From assembly GCF_002086285.1 (NCBI RefSeq), contig NZ_MVHU01000018.1, positions 1 to 64,000 on the forward strand: DNA of 64,000 nucleotides. Reading direction: 5' to 3'. This DNA is from Mycolicibacter kumamotonensis (lineage in GTDB: Bacteria; Actinomycetota; Actinomycetes; Mycobacteriales; Mycobacteriaceae). The notes under the pieces were generated by a model. The model made no database searches. It was not told where the DNA came from and saw nothing but the letters and a program-made list of their open reading frames with translations. Position 1 is the stretch's first letter, and each line of letters begins with the position of its first letter. This document shows, in pieces, positions 23,611-34,513 of the stretch. The translations under genes and the position numbers were made by a program.

Positions 23611-25161
23611 GTGAGCACTCAACCCGGATACCCCGCCCCCACCGTCACCGTCGCCGCCTCGCTGCCCTCCGCCACCGACGACGTCGCCGGCGACGCCGTG
23701 CTGATCGTGCCGGTCGTTTCGGCCGGCGACGAGAATGAGCCCGGTGCGGTGGTCGCCGCGACCGTGCCGCCACTCGCCGCCGAGGCGGTCACCGAGATCG
23801 AGGCCGGGCTGCGGGCGTTGAACGCCAAGGGCGGCAGCGACCAGGTGAACCGGCTGGTGGTGGCGTCGCTGCCGGTGGCCAGTGTGCTGACCGTCGGCCT
23901 GGGTAAGGCCCGCGACTCCTGGCCCGCCGAACTGATCCGGCGTGCCGCGGGCACGGCGGCGCGCTCACTGAACGGCACGGCCGCGGTGATCAGCACGCTG
24001 GCCGGGTTACCCGGCGACAGCGCCGACAGCATTGCGGCCGGCGTCGAGGGCCTGCTGCTGGGCGGCTACCGCTTCACCGCGTTCCGCACCGACAAAACCG
24101 CCCCGAAGGATCCGGGCCTGCAAACCGTCACCCTGGTATGCACCGCGGCCGACGCCGAAGCGCAGGCGGCGCACGGGGCCGACGTCGCCGCCGCGGTCGC
24201 CACCGCACGGGATTTCGTCAACACCCCGCCGAGTCACCTGTTCCCGGCTGAATTCGCCGAGCGGGCCAAGGCGTTGGGCGAATCCGCCGGCCTACAGGTC
24301 GAGGTGCTCGACGAGCAGGCCCTCGCCGATGCCGGGTACGGCGGGGTGATCGGAGTCGGCAAGGGCTCCGCGCGCCCGCCCCGCCTGGTGCGGCTGACCC
24401 ACCGGCCGCAGGGCGTGCCGTCACCGAAGCGGGTCGCGCTGGTGGGCAAGGGCATCACGTTCGACACCGGCGGCATCTCGATCAAGCCGGCCGCCTCCAT
24501 GCACCACATGACCTCCGACATGGGCGGGGCGGCCGCGGTGATCGCAACCGTGGCGCTGGCCGCCCGCCGCAACCTGCCGGTCGAGGTGATCGCCACGGTG
24601 CCGATGGCCGAGAACATGCCGTCGGCCACCGCGCAGCGGCCCGGCGACGTGCTCACCCAGTACGGCGGCATCACCGTCGAAGTGCTCAACACCGACGCCG
24701 AGGGCCGGCTCATCCTGGCCGACGCGATCGTGCGGGCCTGCGAGGACAACCCGGACTACCTGATCGAGACCTCGACTCTGACCGGCGCCCAGACCGTGGC
24801 GCTGGGTGCGCGCACCCCCGGGGTGATGGGCTCCGACGAGTTCCGGGACCGGGTGGCACGGATCTCCCAGGCTGTCGGTGAGAACGGTTGGCCGATGCCG
24901 TTGCCCGACGAACTCAAGGACGACCTGAAGTCCACGGTGGCCGACCTGGCCAACGTCAGCGGGCAGCGGTTCGCCGGGATGCTGGTGGCCGGGGTGTTCC
25001 TGCGTGAGTTCGTCGCCGACGGCGTGGCCTGGGCCCATATCGATATCGCCGGCCCGGCCTACAACACCGCGGGCGCCTGGGGTTACACCGTCAAGGGGGG
25101 CACCGGCGTGCCGACCCGGACCATGTTCGCGGTGTTGGAGGACATCGCGGCAAACGGCTAG
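23611..25161 (+). CDS. pepB: Leucyl aminopeptidase (M17)
   Basis: Zinc/manganese aminopeptidase of the M17 family. 516 residues. The C-terminal catalytic half carries the metal and catalytic residues in [17 protein letters not shown] (first metal Lys/Asp), [24 protein letters not shown] and [13 protein letters not shown] 23611 has TAGGGT (23597-23602) 8 nt upstream, so it may be leaderless. Its TAG stop shares the tetranucleotide CTAG with the stop of the convergent membrane-protein gene. Confidence 0.95.
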   Translation: MSTQPGYPAPTVTVAASLPSATDDVAGDAVLIVPVVSAGDENEPGAVVAATVPPLAAEAVTEIEAGLRALNAKGGSDQVNRLVVASLPVASVLTVGLGKARDSWPAELIRRAAGTAARSLNGTAAVISTLAGLPGDSADSIAAGVEGLLLGGYRFTAFRTDKTAPKDPGLQTVTLVCTAADAEAQAAHGADVAAAVATARDFVNTPPSHLFPAEFAERAKALGESAGLQVEVLDEQALADAGYGGVIGVGKGSARPPRLVRLTHRPQGVPSPKRVALVGKGITFDTGGISIKPAASMHHMTSDMGGAAAVIATVALAARRNLPVEVIATVPMAENMPSATAQRPGDVLTQYGGITVEVLNTDAEGRLILADAIVRACEDNPDYLIETSTLTGAQTVALGARTPGVMGSDEFRDRVARISQAVGENGWPMPLPDELKDDLKSTVADLANVSGQRFAGMLVAGVFLREFVADGVAWAHIDIAGPAYNTAGAWGYTVKGGTGVPTRTMFAVLEDIAANG

Positions 25162-26072
25162 CCGATCCGGGGCGAGATATCTTCTGCGTCAGGCTGTTTC
25201 GCGTCCGCGTCGGGATCGAAGCCGTCCACGCCTTTCTGGAACGACAAGGCGGTGCTTTGCACCAGCACCACGGCGGTCAGCAGCACCACCCACAACCAGC
25301 CCTCGGCCGGAGTGATGTGCGCGGCCGGATTCACCGTCGGTAACGCCACGACCGAGTGGATCCGCGCGCAGATGACGATGACGATGGTGAGGTAGGGCAG
25401 CGCCGTCTGTGTGAAGCGCGAGAACCGGTCGGGCGGTGCCGTGCTACGCCGCCGGGTGGAGCCGAGCCACCACAGCAGTCCGCACCCGCCCAGGATCGTC
25501 AGCCCGATCGGGGCGGAGAGCCGATTGGCGTGGTCCCACAACGGCTGAAGTGGTTGCTGCGCCTCGGTCGAACCGAGCGAGATCGCGAGGTCCATGAGCT
25601 TTATCTCGGCGAAGCAGACCACGACCGGGGGTACGAGCACCGCCACGATGAACCGCGCATGTTTGGCCAGCGCGGTAGCCGAACTCGAGGCCAGCTGGAC
25701 CAGTCCGTAGACCAGGATGTAGATCGAGGCAGCAAACATCACGTCGCCGAGCAGCTCTTCGGAGGCCGCTCGTCCCCCGGTCAGGGCGCAGCCCCGTTCG
25801 CCGGACAGGATTCCATACTGGAAACTGGCGAAAAGCAGGCCGAGAAATGCAGCGACCAGGGCAATCCCGGTCAATTTCTCATATTCGATGCCCCGGGCGC
25901 CGACCGACTTCCCATCCACGCGGTGCCGGTGGGAGCGATCCAGCACCACGGTGACAGCGGCAAACGTGAAGCCCGCTAGGATTCCGGCGATCGCCTGATA
26001 GGTACTGGCCACACTCGAGATGTCGAAACCCGACCACAAAACGCAGGATTGGGCACCTGATCCCGTCGGCAT
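25158..26072 (-). CDS. Unrecognised polytopic membrane protein
   Basis: 304 residues, not recognised. About seven hydrophobic segments are visible, including [91 protein letters not shown] and [14 protein letters not shown]. No enzyme motif. ATG 26072 is favoured because TAGCAT ends 7 nt before it; ATG 26075 is the alternative. It occupies the slot of ephD (Rv2214c) in M. tuberculosis. Base composition appears slightly less GC-rich than its neighbours, which would fit acquisition, but I have not measured it. Confidence 0.72.
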   Translation of the reverse strand: MPTGSGAQSCVLWSGFDISSVASTYQAIAGILAGFTFAAVTVVLDRSHRHRVDGKSVGARGIEYEKLTGIALVAAFLGLLFASFQYGILSGERGCALTGGRAASEELLGDVMFAASIYILVYGLVQLASSSATALAKHARFIVAVLVPPVVVCFAEIKLMDLAISLGSTEAQQPLQPLWDHANRLSAPIGLTILGGCGLLWWLGSTRRRSTAPPDRFSRFTQTALPYLTIVIVICARIHSVVALPTVNPAAHITPAEGWLWVVLLTAVVLVQSTALSFQKGVDGFDPDADAKQPDAEDISPRIG

Positions 26073-26079
26073 CATCGGG

Positions 26080-26085
26080 ATGCTA
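26080..26085 (-). promoter_or_regulatory. -10 element TAGCAT of membrane-protein gene
   Basis: Reverse-strand TAGCAT lies 7 bases before the ATG at 26072 and decides between two adjacent ATG codons. Confidence 0.45.
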
Positions 26086-26252
26086 GCCCACCGACCCGGC
26101 CAGAGACCCCTGAAAAGGTGACGACGACGGCGCAATGACAGGATGGTTTGTGGCCCGCGGGAATCCGCCGGGCGCGCCACTCGATGCGTCCCGCTGTGGT
26201 AAGCCAGAAGGCGAGCCAGGGCGGCCCACCGACCGACGAGGAGTCAACAGCA

Positions 26253-28052
26253 ATGGCGTTCTCAGTTCAGATGCCGGCACTCGGTGAGAGCGTCACCGAG
26301 GGAACCGTGACCCGCTGGCTCAAGAAAGAGGGCGACACCGTCGAGGTCGACGAGCCCCTGCTGGAGGTCTCCACCGACAAGGTCGACACCGAGATCCCGG
26401 CGCCGGTGTCCGGTGTGCTGACCAAGATCATCGCCGAGGAGGACGCCACGGTCGAGGTCGGCGGCGAGTTGGCGTTGATCGGCGAGGCCGGCGAGAGCGC
26501 CGGAAGCAGCGCGAGCGCCGCAGCGCCCGCCTCGGAGGCGCCGGCGGCGCAACCCGCCCCCGCGGCCGAGCCCGAGCCGGCGGCAGCGCCCGAGCCGGCG
26601 ACAGCGCCCGAGCCGGCGGCGGCGCCTGAGCCCACGGCGGCGGCACCGGCCGGTGACGGCACCCCGGTCCTGATGCCCGAGTTGGGCGAATCGGTCACCG
26701 AGGGCACCGTGACCCGCTGGCTGAAGCAGGTCGGCGACTCCGTCGAGGTCGATGAACCGCTGGTGGAGGTCTCCACCGACAAGGTCGACACCGAGATCCC
26801 GTCGCCGGTGGCCGGGACCCTGCTCACGATCACCGCCGGCGAGGACGCCACCGTCGAGGTCGGCGGCGAGCTGGCCAGGATCGGGTCGGCCTCCGGGGCC
26901 GCCCCGGCGGCGGCACCGGCGCCCGCACCGGCCCCAGAACCGGCACCCGCGCCCCAGGCCCAACCCGAGCCGACACCAGCGCCGACACCGGCACCGGCGC
27001 CGGCGCCGGCGCCGCAGGCTGCACCCGCACCGGCGCCCGAACCGCAGGCTGCGCCCGCCGCCGCACCCCGGCGCGAAACACCGGCGCAGCCCTCCCCCAG
27101 CCCCGACGCCACGCCGTACGTCACGCCGCTGGTGCGCAAGCTCGCCGCCGACAACAACGTGGATCTGAGTCAGGTCACCGGCACCGGAGTCGGCGGGCGG
27201 ATCCGCAAGCAGGACGTGCTGGCCTTCGCGGAGAAGAAGAAGGCACCGGCCGCCCCGGCGCCCGAGCGCGCGGCTGCCCCGGCGCCCGAGCGTGCGCCGG
27301 CACCGGCCGCGGCCTCGGCGCTGGCGCACCTGCGCGGCACCACGGCCAAGGCCAGCCGGATCCGGCAGCTCACCGCGAGGAAGACCCGCGAATCCCTGCA
27401 GGCCACCGCTCAGCTCACCCAGACCCACGAGGTCGATATGACCAGGATCGTGGCGCTGCGGGCCAGGGCAAAGGCGGACTTCGCCGAGCGCGAGGGCGTC
27501 AACCTGACTTATCTGCCGTTCATCGCCCGCGCGGTGATAGACGCGCTCAAGGCGCACCCGAACGTCAACGCCAGCTACAACGAGGAGTCCGGTGAGATCA
27601 CCTACTACGACGCCGAGCACCTGGGCTTCGCCGTCGACACCGAGCAGGGGTTGCTGTCCCCGGTGATCCACAACGCCGGCGACCTGTCCCTGGCGGGGTT
27701 GGCACGGGCCATCGCCGACATCGCCGCCCGGGCGCGGTCGGGCGGCCTCAAACCGGACGAACTGTCCGGGGGCACCTTCACGATCACCAACATCGGCAGC
27801 CAGGGCGCGCTGTTCGACACCCCGATCCTGGTTCCGCCCCAGGCCGCCATGCTCGGCACCGGCGCCATCGTCAAGCGGCCGCGGGTCGTCATCGATGAAG
27901 CCGGCAACGAGTCGGTCGGGGTGCGGTCGATCTGCTACCTGCCGCTGACCTACGACCACCGGCTGATCGACGGCGCCGACGCCGGACGATTCGTCACCAC
28001 GATCAAGAACCGGCTCGAAGAGGGCGCGTTCGAGGCAGAGCTGGGCCTGTAG
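26253..28052 (+). CDS. dlaT: Dihydrolipoamide acyltransferase (E2)
   Basis: E2 core of pyruvate dehydrogenase; in mycobacteria also part of the peroxynitrite reductase/peroxidase with AhpC/AhpD (established). 599 residues: two lipoyl domains (about 3-75 and 123-197), each with the lipoyl lysine in [12 protein letters not shown]; long Ala/Pro/Glu linkers; a peripheral-subunit-binding domain ([18 protein letters not shown] near 290); and the acyltransferase domain ending [14 protein letters not shown] with the catalytic His and Asp. Longer than Rv2215 (553), mostly from expanded linkers. GAGGAG lies 9 nt before ATG 26253. LipB and LipA downstream supply its cofactor. Confidence 0.95.
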   Translation: MAFSVQMPALGESVTEGTVTRWLKKEGDTVEVDEPLLEVSTDKVDTEIPAPVSGVLTKIIAEEDATVEVGGELALIGEAGESAGSSASAAAPASEAPAAQPAPAAEPEPAAAPEPATAPEPAAAPEPTAAAPAGDGTPVLMPELGESVTEGTVTRWLKQVGDSVEVDEPLVEVSTDKVDTEIPSPVAGTLLTITAGEDATVEVGGELARIGSASGAAPAAAPAPAPAPEPAPAPQAQPEPTPAPTPAPAPAPAPQAAPAPAPEPQAAPAAAPRRETPAQPSPSPDATPYVTPLVRKLAADNNVDLSQVTGTGVGGRIRKQDVLAFAEKKKAPAAPAPERAAAPAPERAPAPAAASALAHLRGTTAKASRIRQLTARKTRESLQATAQLTQTHEVDMTRIVALRARAKADFAEREGVNLTYLPFIARAVIDALKAHPNVNASYNEESGEITYYDAEHLGFAVDTEQGLLSPVIHNAGDLSLAGLARAIADIAARARSGGLKPDELSGGTFTITNIGSQGALFDTPILVPPQAAMLGTGAIVKRPRVVIDEAGNESVGVRSICYLPLTYDHRLIDGADAGRFVTTIKNRLEEGAFEAELGL

Positions 28053-28094
28053 CGGCATCGAGGGCTTTGGGAAGGGCAGCAAGAGGTTTCAGCT

Positions 28095-29006
28095 GTGGGT
28101 AACCTCCTCGTCGCGGTCGCCGGGTCGTCCGGGCTGATCGGGTCCGCCCTGGTGTCGGCCCTGCGTGGCGCCGACCATCGGGTGCTGCGGATCGTGCGCC
28201 GGGCACCGGCCAACGACGGCGAGCTGCGCTGGGATCCCGACGCCGGTGACATCGACGTCAACGCCCTGGCCGGCGTCGACGCCGTGGTCAACATGTGCGG
28301 GATCGGCATCAGTGACCGGCGCTGGTCGGGGGCCTTCAAACAGAACCTGCGCGACAGCCGGATCACCCCCACCGAGGTGCTGTCGACGGCGGTGGCCGAG
28401 GCCGGGGTGCCGGTGCTGATCAACGCCAGCGGGGTCGGCTTCTACGGCGACACCGGCGCCCGCACGGTCGACGAGTCGGCACCGGCCGGCGACGGGTTCC
28501 TGGCCCGGCTCACCCGGGACTGGGAGGCCGCGACCGCCCCCGCCCGGGCCGCCGGCGCCCGGGTGGTACTGGCCCGCACCGGTTTGGTGCTGGCCCGCTC
28601 GGGCGGGCTGCTGGGCCGGTTACGCCCGTTGTTCTCGCTGGGGCTGGGCGGCCGGCTGGGCAGCGGCCGCCAGTACATGTCCTGGATCAGCCTCGACGAT
28701 GAGATCCGGGCACTGCGGTTCGCGATGGCCGAGCCCGCGCTCGCCGGTCCGGTCAACCTGACCGGGCCCGCCCCGGTCACCAACGCCGAGTTCACCGCCG
28801 CACTCGGCCGGGCGCTGAACCGGCCGGCACCGCTGCTGCTGCCCGGCTTCGCCGCCCGGGCCGCCTTCGGTGAACTCGCCGATGAGGGGTTGCTCGCCAG
28901 CCAGCGCGCCATTCCGGCCGCGTTGGAGCAGGCCGGGTTCCAGTTCCGGCACAACACCATCGGTGAAGCGCTCGCCTACGCGACGGCCCGGCCCACGCCG
29001 CTGTGA
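28095..29006 (+). CDS. TIGR01777 family NAD(P)-binding epimerase (SDR39U1-like)
   Basis: 303-residue extended SDR protein, Rv2216 orthologue. The dinucleotide-binding motif [13 protein letters not shown] is at about residues 7-19, [10 protein letters not shown] follows near 55, and the family C-terminal [12 protein letters not shown] is present. Substrate unknown. GTG start with AGAGG about 9 nt upstream. Lies between dlaT and lipB in the same direction. Confidence 0.88.
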   Translation: MGNLLVAVAGSSGLIGSALVSALRGADHRVLRIVRRAPANDGELRWDPDAGDIDVNALAGVDAVVNMCGIGISDRRWSGAFKQNLRDSRITPTEVLSTAVAEAGVPVLINASGVGFYGDTGARTVDESAPAGDGFLARLTRDWEAATAPARAAGARVVLARTGLVLARSGGLLGRLRPLFSLGLGGRLGSGRQYMSWISLDDEIRALRFAMAEPALAGPVNLTGPAPVTNAEFTAALGRALNRPAPLLLPGFAARAAFGELADEGLLASQRAIPAALEQAGFQFRHNTIGEALAYATARPTPL

Positions 29007-29045
29007 CTCCCCCGGACCCCCGCGGGCGGCCGGAGCCCAGCCGGG

Positions 29046-29051
29046 TAGCCT
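29046..29051 (+). promoter_or_regulatory. -10 element TAGCCT of lipB
   Basis: TAGCCT ends 6 bases before the lipB ATG; no Shine-Dalgarno sequence, so leaderless lipB-lipA transcription is likely. Confidence 0.55.
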
Positions 29052-29057
29052 GCGAGC

Positions 29058-29762
29058 ATGAGGTCCATCCGGTCTGACACCGCGCCGCTCGAGGTGCGTC
29101 AGCTCGGCACCGTCGACTACGAGACCGCCTGGCAGTTGCAGCGTGACCTGGCCGACGCCAGGGTGGCTGGTGGCCCGGACACGCTACTGCTGTTGGAGCA
29201 TCCGCCGGTCTACACCGCCGGACGGCGCACCGAGCCGCACGAACGCCCGCTGGCCGCCATTCACGGCACCCCGGTGGTCGACGTCGACCGGGGCGGCAAG
29301 ATCACCTGGCACGGCCCGGGTCAGCTGGTCGGCTACCCGATCATCGGACTGACCGAACCGATGGACGTGGTCAATTACGTACGCCGGCTTGAGGAGTCAC
29401 TTATCGAGGTCTGTAACACCCTGGGCCTCAATACGATTCGTGTCGAAGGGCGGTCGGGGGTTTGGCTGCCGGCCGACGGCGTCCGTCCCGCTCGCAAGGT
29501 CGCCGCGGTCGGGGTGCGGGTGGCCCGCGCAACCACCCTGCACGGGTTCGCGCTCAATTGTGATTGTGACCTCAGTGCGTTCGCCTCGATCGTGCCGTGC
29601 GGGATCACCGACGCGGGCGTGACGTCGCTCACGGCGGAGTTGGGTTTTGCGACCAGCGTCGACGATGTCCGCCACGCCGTCGCCGGCGCGGTCGTCGACG
29701 CCCTGGACGGCGTGCTGCCGGTGCGCGAGCACTTCGAGTCACGCGTAACATCGACCCGGTGA
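29058..29762 (+). CDS. lipB: Octanoyl-(lipoyl) transferase
   Basis: Transfers octanoyl from acyl carrier protein to lipoyl domains, the first step of lipoate synthesis. 234 residues. Conserved blocks: [26 protein letters not shown] with the catalytic Lys, and the catalytic Cys in [17 protein letters not shown]. Overlaps lipA by GTGA, so the two products of the pathway are made together. Confidence 0.95.
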   Translation: MRSIRSDTAPLEVRQLGTVDYETAWQLQRDLADARVAGGPDTLLLLEHPPVYTAGRRTEPHERPLAAIHGTPVVDVDRGGKITWHGPGQLVGYPIIGLTEPMDVVNYVRRLEESLIEVCNTLGLNTIRVEGRSGVWLPADGVRPARKVAAVGVRVARATTLHGFALNCDCDLSAFASIVPCGITDAGVTSLTAELGFATSVDDVRHAVAGAVVDALDGVLPVREHFESRVTSTR

Positions 29763-30718
29763 GCGCCGCCCCGGAAGGCCGTAGGTTACGCCGTGCTGAA
29801 GCACGTAACGCCGAGACGCCGATCGAGCGCAAACCGTCGTGGATCAAGACCCGCGCCCGGATGGGCCCGAACTACACCGACCTCAAGGGCTTGGTCAAGC
29901 GGGAGAAGCTGCACACCGTGTGCGAGGAGGCGGGCTGCCCCAACATCTACGAGTGTTGGGAGGACCGGGAAGCCACGTTCCTGATCGGCGGCGAAGTCTG
30001 CACCCGCAACTGCTCGTTCTGCCTGATCAAATCGGGTAAGCCCAGCGAACTCGACCGCGACGAGCCGCGCCGGGTCGCCGAGAGCGTGCAGGCGATGGGC
30101 CTGCGGTACTCGACCGTGACCGGTGTCGCCCGCGACGACCTGCCCGATCAGGGTTCCTGGCTCTACGCCGAGACGGTGCGCGCCATCAAGCGGCTCAACC
30201 CCTCGACCGGCGTCGAACTGCTGATCCCCGACTTCGGCGGCCGCCCGGACCTGCTCGGCGAGGTGTTCGAGTCACGCCCGGAAGTGCTGGCGCACAACGT
30301 CGAAACGGTGCCGCGCATCTTCAGGTTGATCCGGCCCGGGTTCAGCTACGAGCGCAGCCTGAGCGTGTTGACCCAGGCCCGCGACGCGGGGCTGGTCGCC
30401 AAGAGCAACCTCATCCTGGGGATGGGCGAGACCGCCGAGGAGATCCGTGAGGCGCTGTCGGCGATGTACGACGCCGGCGCCGAGCTGGTCACCATCACCC
30501 AATACCTGCGTCCCAGCGAACGGCACCACCCGATCGACCGGTGGGTCAAACCCGAGGAGTTCGTCGAGCACGCCCGCTATGCCGAGGAGCTCGGATTCGC
30601 CGGGGTGATGTCGGGGCCGCTGGTGCGTTCGTCGTATCGGGCCGGCCGGCTCTATCAGCAAGCCGTACAGAACCGGGCGCGTCGCGCCGAGCTGGACGGC
30701 ACCTCGGCCCGCGGCTGA
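29759..30718 (+). CDS. lipA: Lipoyl synthase (radical SAM)
   Basis: Inserts two sulfurs into octanoyl groups on E2 and H proteins. 319 residues. Auxiliary cluster cysteines [12 protein letters not shown], radical-SAM cluster CTRNCSFC, and a C-terminal RSSYRAG carrying the serine ligand are all present. GTG 29759 overlaps the lipB stop. Confidence 0.96.
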   Translation: MSAAPEGRRLRRAEARNAETPIERKPSWIKTRARMGPNYTDLKGLVKREKLHTVCEEAGCPNIYECWEDREATFLIGGEVCTRNCSFCLIKSGKPSELDRDEPRRVAESVQAMGLRYSTVTGVARDDLPDQGSWLYAETVRAIKRLNPSTGVELLIPDFGGRPDLLGEVFESRPEVLAHNVETVPRIFRLIRPGFSYERSLSVLTQARDAGLVAKSNLILGMGETAEEIREALSAMYDAGAELVTITQYLRPSERHHPIDRWVKPEEFVEHARYAEELGFAGVMSGPLVRSSYRAGRLYQQAVQNRARRAELDGTSARG

Positions 30719-30747
30719 CGCCCCGGCCGGCGGCAAGACCTGCTGCG

Positions 30748-30753
30748 TATCCT
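30748..30753 (+). promoter_or_regulatory. -10 element TATCCT of DUF4191 gene
   Basis: TATCCT ends 8 bases before ATG 30762, deciding this start over TTG 30753. Confidence 0.5.
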
Positions 30754-30761
30754 TGGTAGCT

Positions 30762-31514
30762 ATGTCCAGACCCCGCACCCCCGCCGAGAACAAGGCTGCC
30801 CGGGCGGCGGCCAAAGCCACCCGCAAGGCCGCCAGCAGGGAGCGTCGCACCCAGCTGTGGCAGGCCTTCCAGCTTCAGCGCAAAGAGGACAAGCGGCTGC
30901 TGCCGTACATGATCGGCGCCTTCGTGCTGGTCTCCGGGGTGACCACCGTCCTGGCGCTCAACGGCGGCACGTTCGCCAAGGTGACGACGATCCCACTGGG
31001 CCTGGTGCTGGGAGCGCTGGTGGCGTTCGTAATCTTCGGCCGCCGCGCTCAGCGGACGGTGTACCGCAAGGCCGAGGGGCAGGCCGGTGCCGCAGCGTGG
31101 GCGCTGGAGAATCTGCGCGGCAAGTGGCGGGTCACCCCGGCGGTATCCGCCACCGGCCAGCTCGACGCGGTGCATCGCGTGATCGGGCGGCCGGGCATCA
31201 TTTTCGTCGCGGAGGGCTCGGCCTCCCGGCTCAAACCACTGCTGGCCCAAGAGAAGAAGCGCACCGCCCGGCTGGTCGGTGATGTCCCGATCTATGACGT
31301 GGTGGTGGGCACCGGCGACGGCGAGGTGCCGCTGGCCAAGCTGGAGCGGTTCCTGACCAAGCTGCCGGCCAATATCTCCACCAAGCAGATGGATTCGCTG
31401 GAGTCGCGGCTGACCGCCCTGGGTTCGCGGACCGGTACCGCGGCCATGCCGAAAGGCCCGTTGCCCGGTGGCGCCAAGCTGCGTGGTGTGCAGCGCGCCG
31501 TGCGCCGGCGCTAG
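30762..31514 (+). CDS. DUF4191 membrane protein (Rv2219-like)
   Basis: 250 residues, the length of Rv2219. A basic N-terminus (about residues 1-45, many Lys/Arg) leads to two membrane segments (PYMIGAFVLVSGVTTVLAL and IPLGLVLGALVAFVIFG) and a cytoplasmic domain of about 150 residues containing RPGIIFVAEGSA and the Lys-rich LLAQEKKRTARL. Function unknown. Its last four bases overlap the convergent RDD gene. Confidence 0.88.
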   Translation: MSRPRTPAENKAARAAAKATRKAASRERRTQLWQAFQLQRKEDKRLLPYMIGAFVLVSGVTTVLALNGGTFAKVTTIPLGLVLGALVAFVIFGRRAQRTVYRKAEGQAGAAAWALENLRGKWRVTPAVSATGQLDAVHRVIGRPGIIFVAEGSASRLKPLLAQEKKRTARLVGDVPIYDVVVGTGDGEVPLAKLERFLTKLPANISTKQMDSLESRLTALGSRTGTAAMPKGPLPGGAKLRGVQRAVRRR

Positions 31515-31981
31515 CTGCTGCGCACTACCGCGGTGGCGGTGGCACGGTCCTGCAGACCGCGACCGTCGGCGTCGACGAACAGCGCCGGAACCACCAGCGC
31601 GATCAGCAGTCCGCGTACCACCGCGCGCACGATTCCGACGCCCGGACCGGTGCCGTCGACCGGGACCACCCGCACCCCGCAGGCGTACTGACCCGGCGTG
31701 AAGCCGAACAGCCGCAGCGCGGCGATACCGAGCAGCAGCCAGACCACCAGTATCACCGTCGCCAGCCACTCCGGGGTCACCCATCCCAGGGCCACGCCCA
31801 GGCCGGCGATCCCGTAGGCCACCAACCAGTCGACGGCCAGGGCCAGCACGCGACGCCCCGTCGGGGCCAGCGAGCCGGCACCGGTGGGCGGCAGACCCAG
31901 CCTCTGGCCGGGGGTGCCGTCGGGAGACTGCGGTCCGGCCGACTCGGGACCGGACAGCCACGATGAGAAGGGGCGGCTCAT
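31511..31981 (-). CDS. RDD family membrane protein (Rv2219A-like)
   Basis: 156 residues. A hydrophilic N-terminus (about 50 residues, Pro/Ser-rich) precedes the RDD fold with three membrane segments; the motif Arg and Asp pair are in [17 protein letters not shown] and the later [13 protein letters not shown] block is typical. ATG 31981 has TATCGT 7 nt upstream; the longer open frame to 32392 runs antisense to glnA1 and is rejected. Role unknown. Confidence 0.87.
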   Translation of the reverse strand: MSRPFSSWLSGPESAGPQSPDGTPGQRLGLPPTGAGSLAPTGRRVLALAVDWLVAYGIAGLGVALGWVTPEWLATVILVVWLLLGIAALRLFGFTPGQYACGVRVVPVDGTGPGVGIVRAVVRGLLIALVVPALFVDADGRGLQDRATATAVVRSS

Positions 31982-31988
31982 GGTCCCT

Positions 31989-31994
31989 ACGATA
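31989..31994 (-). promoter_or_regulatory. -10 element TATCGT of RDD gene
   Basis: Reverse-strand TATCGT ends 7 bases before the ATG at 31981. Confidence 0.55.
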
Positions 31995-32010
31995 TGCGGG
32001 GGCGGGACCT

Positions 32011-32029
32011 GACCCGGCTTAGCCGGGTC
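32011..32029 (+). promoter_or_regulatory. Perfect palindromic hairpin in glnA1 leader
   Basis: GACCCGGC-TTA-GCCGGGTC, an 8-bp stem with a 3-nt loop, about 75 bases before the glnA1 start. It could be an operator, an RNA hairpin in the leader, or a stop for antisense transcripts; no poly-T follows. Confidence 0.4.
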
Positions 32030-32104
32030 CTGCCGCCGTTGCGTAACGTCAGCTGCGGCAACCCCGCGGTCCGACCGGGGCTTCCAGCGGAGGAGAGCAC
32101 TTCT

Positions 32105-33541
32105 GTGACCGACAAGACGGCCGACGACATTCTCAGACTCGTCGCCGATGAGAACGTGGAGTACGTCGACATCCAGTTCTGCGACTTGCCGGGCATGATG
32201 CAGCATCTGACGATCCCCGCGTCCACGCTGGACTCCAGCGTGTTCGAGGACGGGCTGGCCTTCGACGGCTCCTCGATCCGGGGTTTCCAGTCCATCCACG
32301 AATCCGACATGATGCTGCTGCCGGACTTCTCCACCGCGCAGATCGATCCGTTCCGGTCGGCCAAGACGCTGAACCTGAACTTCTTCGTGCACGACCCGTT
32401 CACCCGCGAGCCCTACTCGCGCGACCCCCGCAACGTCGCCCGCAAAGCCGAGAACTACCTCGCCAGCACCGGCATCGCCGACACCGCCTATTTCGGCGCC
32501 GAAGCCGAGTTCTACATCTTCGACTCGGTGAGCTTCGACTCACAGATGAACGGCACCTTCTATGAGGTCGACTCCGATTCGGGCTGGTGGAACACCGGCT
32601 CACCGACCGAGATCGGCGGCGGCGTCAACCGTGGCTACAAGACCCGCCCGAAGGGCGGCTACTTCCCGGTGGCACCCAACGACCACTACGTCGACCTGCG
32701 CGACGCCATGACCACCAACCTCGCCAACGCCGGCCTGACCTTGGAACGCGGCCACCACGAGTGCGGCTCCGGCGGGCAGGCCGAGATCAACTACCGGTTC
32801 AATACGCTGCTGCACGCCGCCGATGACCTGATGCTGTTCAAATACATCATCAAGAACACCGCGTGGGCGCACGGCAAGACCGTGACCTTCATGCCCAAAC
32901 CGCTCTTCGGTGACAACGGCTCGGGCATGCACGTGCACCTGTCGCTGTGGAAGAACGGCGACCCGCTGTTCTACGACGAGGCCGGCTACGCCGGGCTGTC
33001 CGACATCGCCCGGTACTGCATCGGTGGCATCTTGCACCACGCCCCGTCGCTGCTGGCGTTCACCAACCCCACCATCAACTCCTACAAGCGCCTGGTGCCG
33101 CACTACGAGGCTCCGATCAACCTGGTCTACAGCCAGCGCAACCGCTCGGCGTGCGTGCGCATCCCGATCACCGGCACCAACCCGAAGGCCAAGCGACTGG
33201 AGTTCCGCAGCCCGGACTCCTCGGGCAACCCCTATCTGGCGTTCGCGGCCATGCTGATGGCCGGCATCGACGGCATCAAGAACAAGATCGAACCGGCCGC
33301 CCCGGTCGACAAGGACCTCTACGAACTGCCGCCCGACGAGGCCGCCAATATCCCGCAGGCCCCGACCTCGCTGGCCCAGGTGATCGACAACCTGGAAGCC
33401 GACCACGAATACCTCACCGAAGGCGGGGTTTTCACTCCCGACCTGATCGAGAACTGGATCCGCTACAAGCGAGACCACGAGATCACCCCGGTCAACCTGC
33501 GCCCGCACCCCTACGAGTTCGCGCTGTACTACGACTGCTGA
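32105..33541 (+). CDS. glnA1: Glutamine synthetase type I
   Basis: Central ammonium-assimilating enzyme, adding ammonia to glutamate. 478 residues, as Rv2220. Blocks: [23 protein letters not shown], the ATP-site [23 protein letters not shown], and the adenylylation tyrosine in DKDLYELPP, the site used by GlnE encoded nearby. GTG 32105 has GGAGGAG about 8 nt upstream. The 123-base leader contains a perfect hairpin. Confidence 0.97.
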   Translation: MTDKTADDILRLVADENVEYVDIQFCDLPGMMQHLTIPASTLDSSVFEDGLAFDGSSIRGFQSIHESDMMLLPDFSTAQIDPFRSAKTLNLNFFVHDPFTREPYSRDPRNVARKAENYLASTGIADTAYFGAEAEFYIFDSVSFDSQMNGTFYEVDSDSGWWNTGSPTEIGGGVNRGYKTRPKGGYFPVAPNDHYVDLRDAMTTNLANAGLTLERGHHECGSGGQAEINYRFNTLLHAADDLMLFKYIIKNTAWAHGKTVTFMPKPLFGDNGSGMHVHLSLWKNGDPLFYDEAGYAGLSDIARYCIGGILHHAPSLLAFTNPTINSYKRLVPHYEAPINLVYSQRNRSACVRIPITGTNPKAKRLEFRSPDSSGNPYLAFAAMLMAGIDGIKNKIEPAAPVDKDLYELPPDEAANIPQAPTSLAQVIDNLEADHEYLTEGGVFTPDLIENWIRYKRDHEITPVNLRPHPYEFALYYDC

Positions 33542-33601
33542 GTCGAGACGCGACGGCACAGTCAGTCGGCCGTCCTGGGCGGTATGTCGTATTACGATTA
33601 A

Positions 33602-33889
33602 ATGATGCGGATCACGCCACACGCGCACCGGCTGAGCCTCGCAGCAGCATTAGTCACCGCGATGCTGGCCTGCGCTTCCGCAGCGCACGCCGATTTGGCA
33701 CCACCCCCGGGCGCCCCCGTCCCCACCGCCGGGCAGGTAGCGGCCATCTCGGGGCAGCTCACCGATCCGAACGTCCCCGACACCGACAAGGCCAAGCTTG
33801 TTTCGCGGTCAGAACGCGAGGTTGAACAGGTCCGACGCATCGATCGTGTCGTCGAAAAGGCTGCCGATCCACATGACCGGGATGGATGA
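33602..33889 (+). pseudogene. N-terminal fragment of an MTB12/CFP2-like secreted antigen
   Basis: The first 30 residues are a signal peptide (LAAALVTAMLACASAAHA), followed by PPPGAPVPTAGQVAAISGQL and DPNVPDTDKAKLV, which resemble the N-terminal part of the MTB12 (CFP2) family. After about base 33800 the reading frame runs antisense into the end of the neighbouring reverse-strand gene and the family match stops, so the C-terminal two thirds are missing. The promoter survives: TACGAT lies 6 nt before the second ATG (33605). Likely a remnant cut by a deletion or insertion. Confidence 0.55.
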
Positions 33890-34432
33890 AATCGCCGCCG
33901 GGATCAACTGGAAGAAGTCGACCCCGAGAATCTGGAGTTCAGCCGAAACCACATCGGGTAGCGAGCCGTCTGCGATCGCAGTGTCGAACACCTGCATGGC
34001 GCTGAGCATGGACTCGCCGGCATCCGCCCACTGCTGGTTGAGCGGGGAGAAGAACAGTTGGTCGATCAACTCCGACATGGAACCGGAGTTCGCGAGGATG
34101 CTGGATTCGGCCGGCACCAGGTGGTCGTCCACTATGCCCACAGCCCTGTCCAGGATGTCCGGCTGGCGATGAAGTGCCTCAACGGCGGACAGCAAGTCGC
34201 CGGACAGATCCGAGTCGGCTATCCCAGAAAAAATATCCTTGGCGTCGAGGAAGTTCGTGCTGGCGCTGATCAACAGGTCGGTCGAATCCGCGCTGCTGCC
34301 GGCGACTGCAATACCGGCGAGCTGATCGGCGGCATCGGCCTGGGCGCCGCCGGGCCCGAGCGCCAACGCAACCGCGACGGTACCGCCGATAAAGCCGGCT
34401 CCGACACCAAGCCGGCGGACATGACTAGCCAT
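33809..34432 (-). CDS. Putative secreted protein of unknown function
   Basis: 207 residues with an N-terminal signal peptide (RRLGVGAGFIGGTVAVALAL, cleavage near AQA-DA). The mature part is acidic, helical and Ser/Asp/Leu-rich (DLLISASTNFLDAKDIFSGI, FFSPLNQQWADAGESMLSA), a style seen in exported mycobacterial proteins of unknown role. ATG 34432 has AAGGGG 8 nt upstream. It sits in the accessory island after glnA1 and its 3' end touches the broken antigen gene. Confidence 0.65.
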   Translation of the reverse strand: MASHVRRLGVGAGFIGGTVAVALALGPGGAQADAADQLAGIAVAGSSADSTDLLISASTNFLDAKDIFSGIADSDLSGDLLSAVEALHRQPDILDRAVGIVDDHLVPAESSILANSGSMSELIDQLFFSPLNQQWADAGESMLSAMQVFDTAIADGSLPDVVSAELQILGVDFFQLIPAAISSIPVMWIGSLFDDTIDASDLFNLAF

Positions 34433-34513
34433 CAGCACAACCCCTTCACCGCCGGTCCCGACACGAACGTTCCGAAGAAATACCGTAGCGTGTGGGCCCC
34501 GCCTTCGACGTCG

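Noticed and set aside
25158..25161. Shared CTAG forming both stops of pepB and the membrane gene as a special signal
   Set aside because: CTAG naturally gives TAG on both strands; a chance convergence is enough.
26262..28082. 606-codon reverse-strand open frame under dlaT
   Set aside because: Its Arg/Gly repeats are the reverse reading of the Ala/Pro linkers of DlaT.
31511..32392. Longer reading frame for the RDD protein, starting inside glnA1
   Set aside because: The extra N-terminus is antisense to the conserved glnA1 start; the -10 spacing supports ATG 31981.
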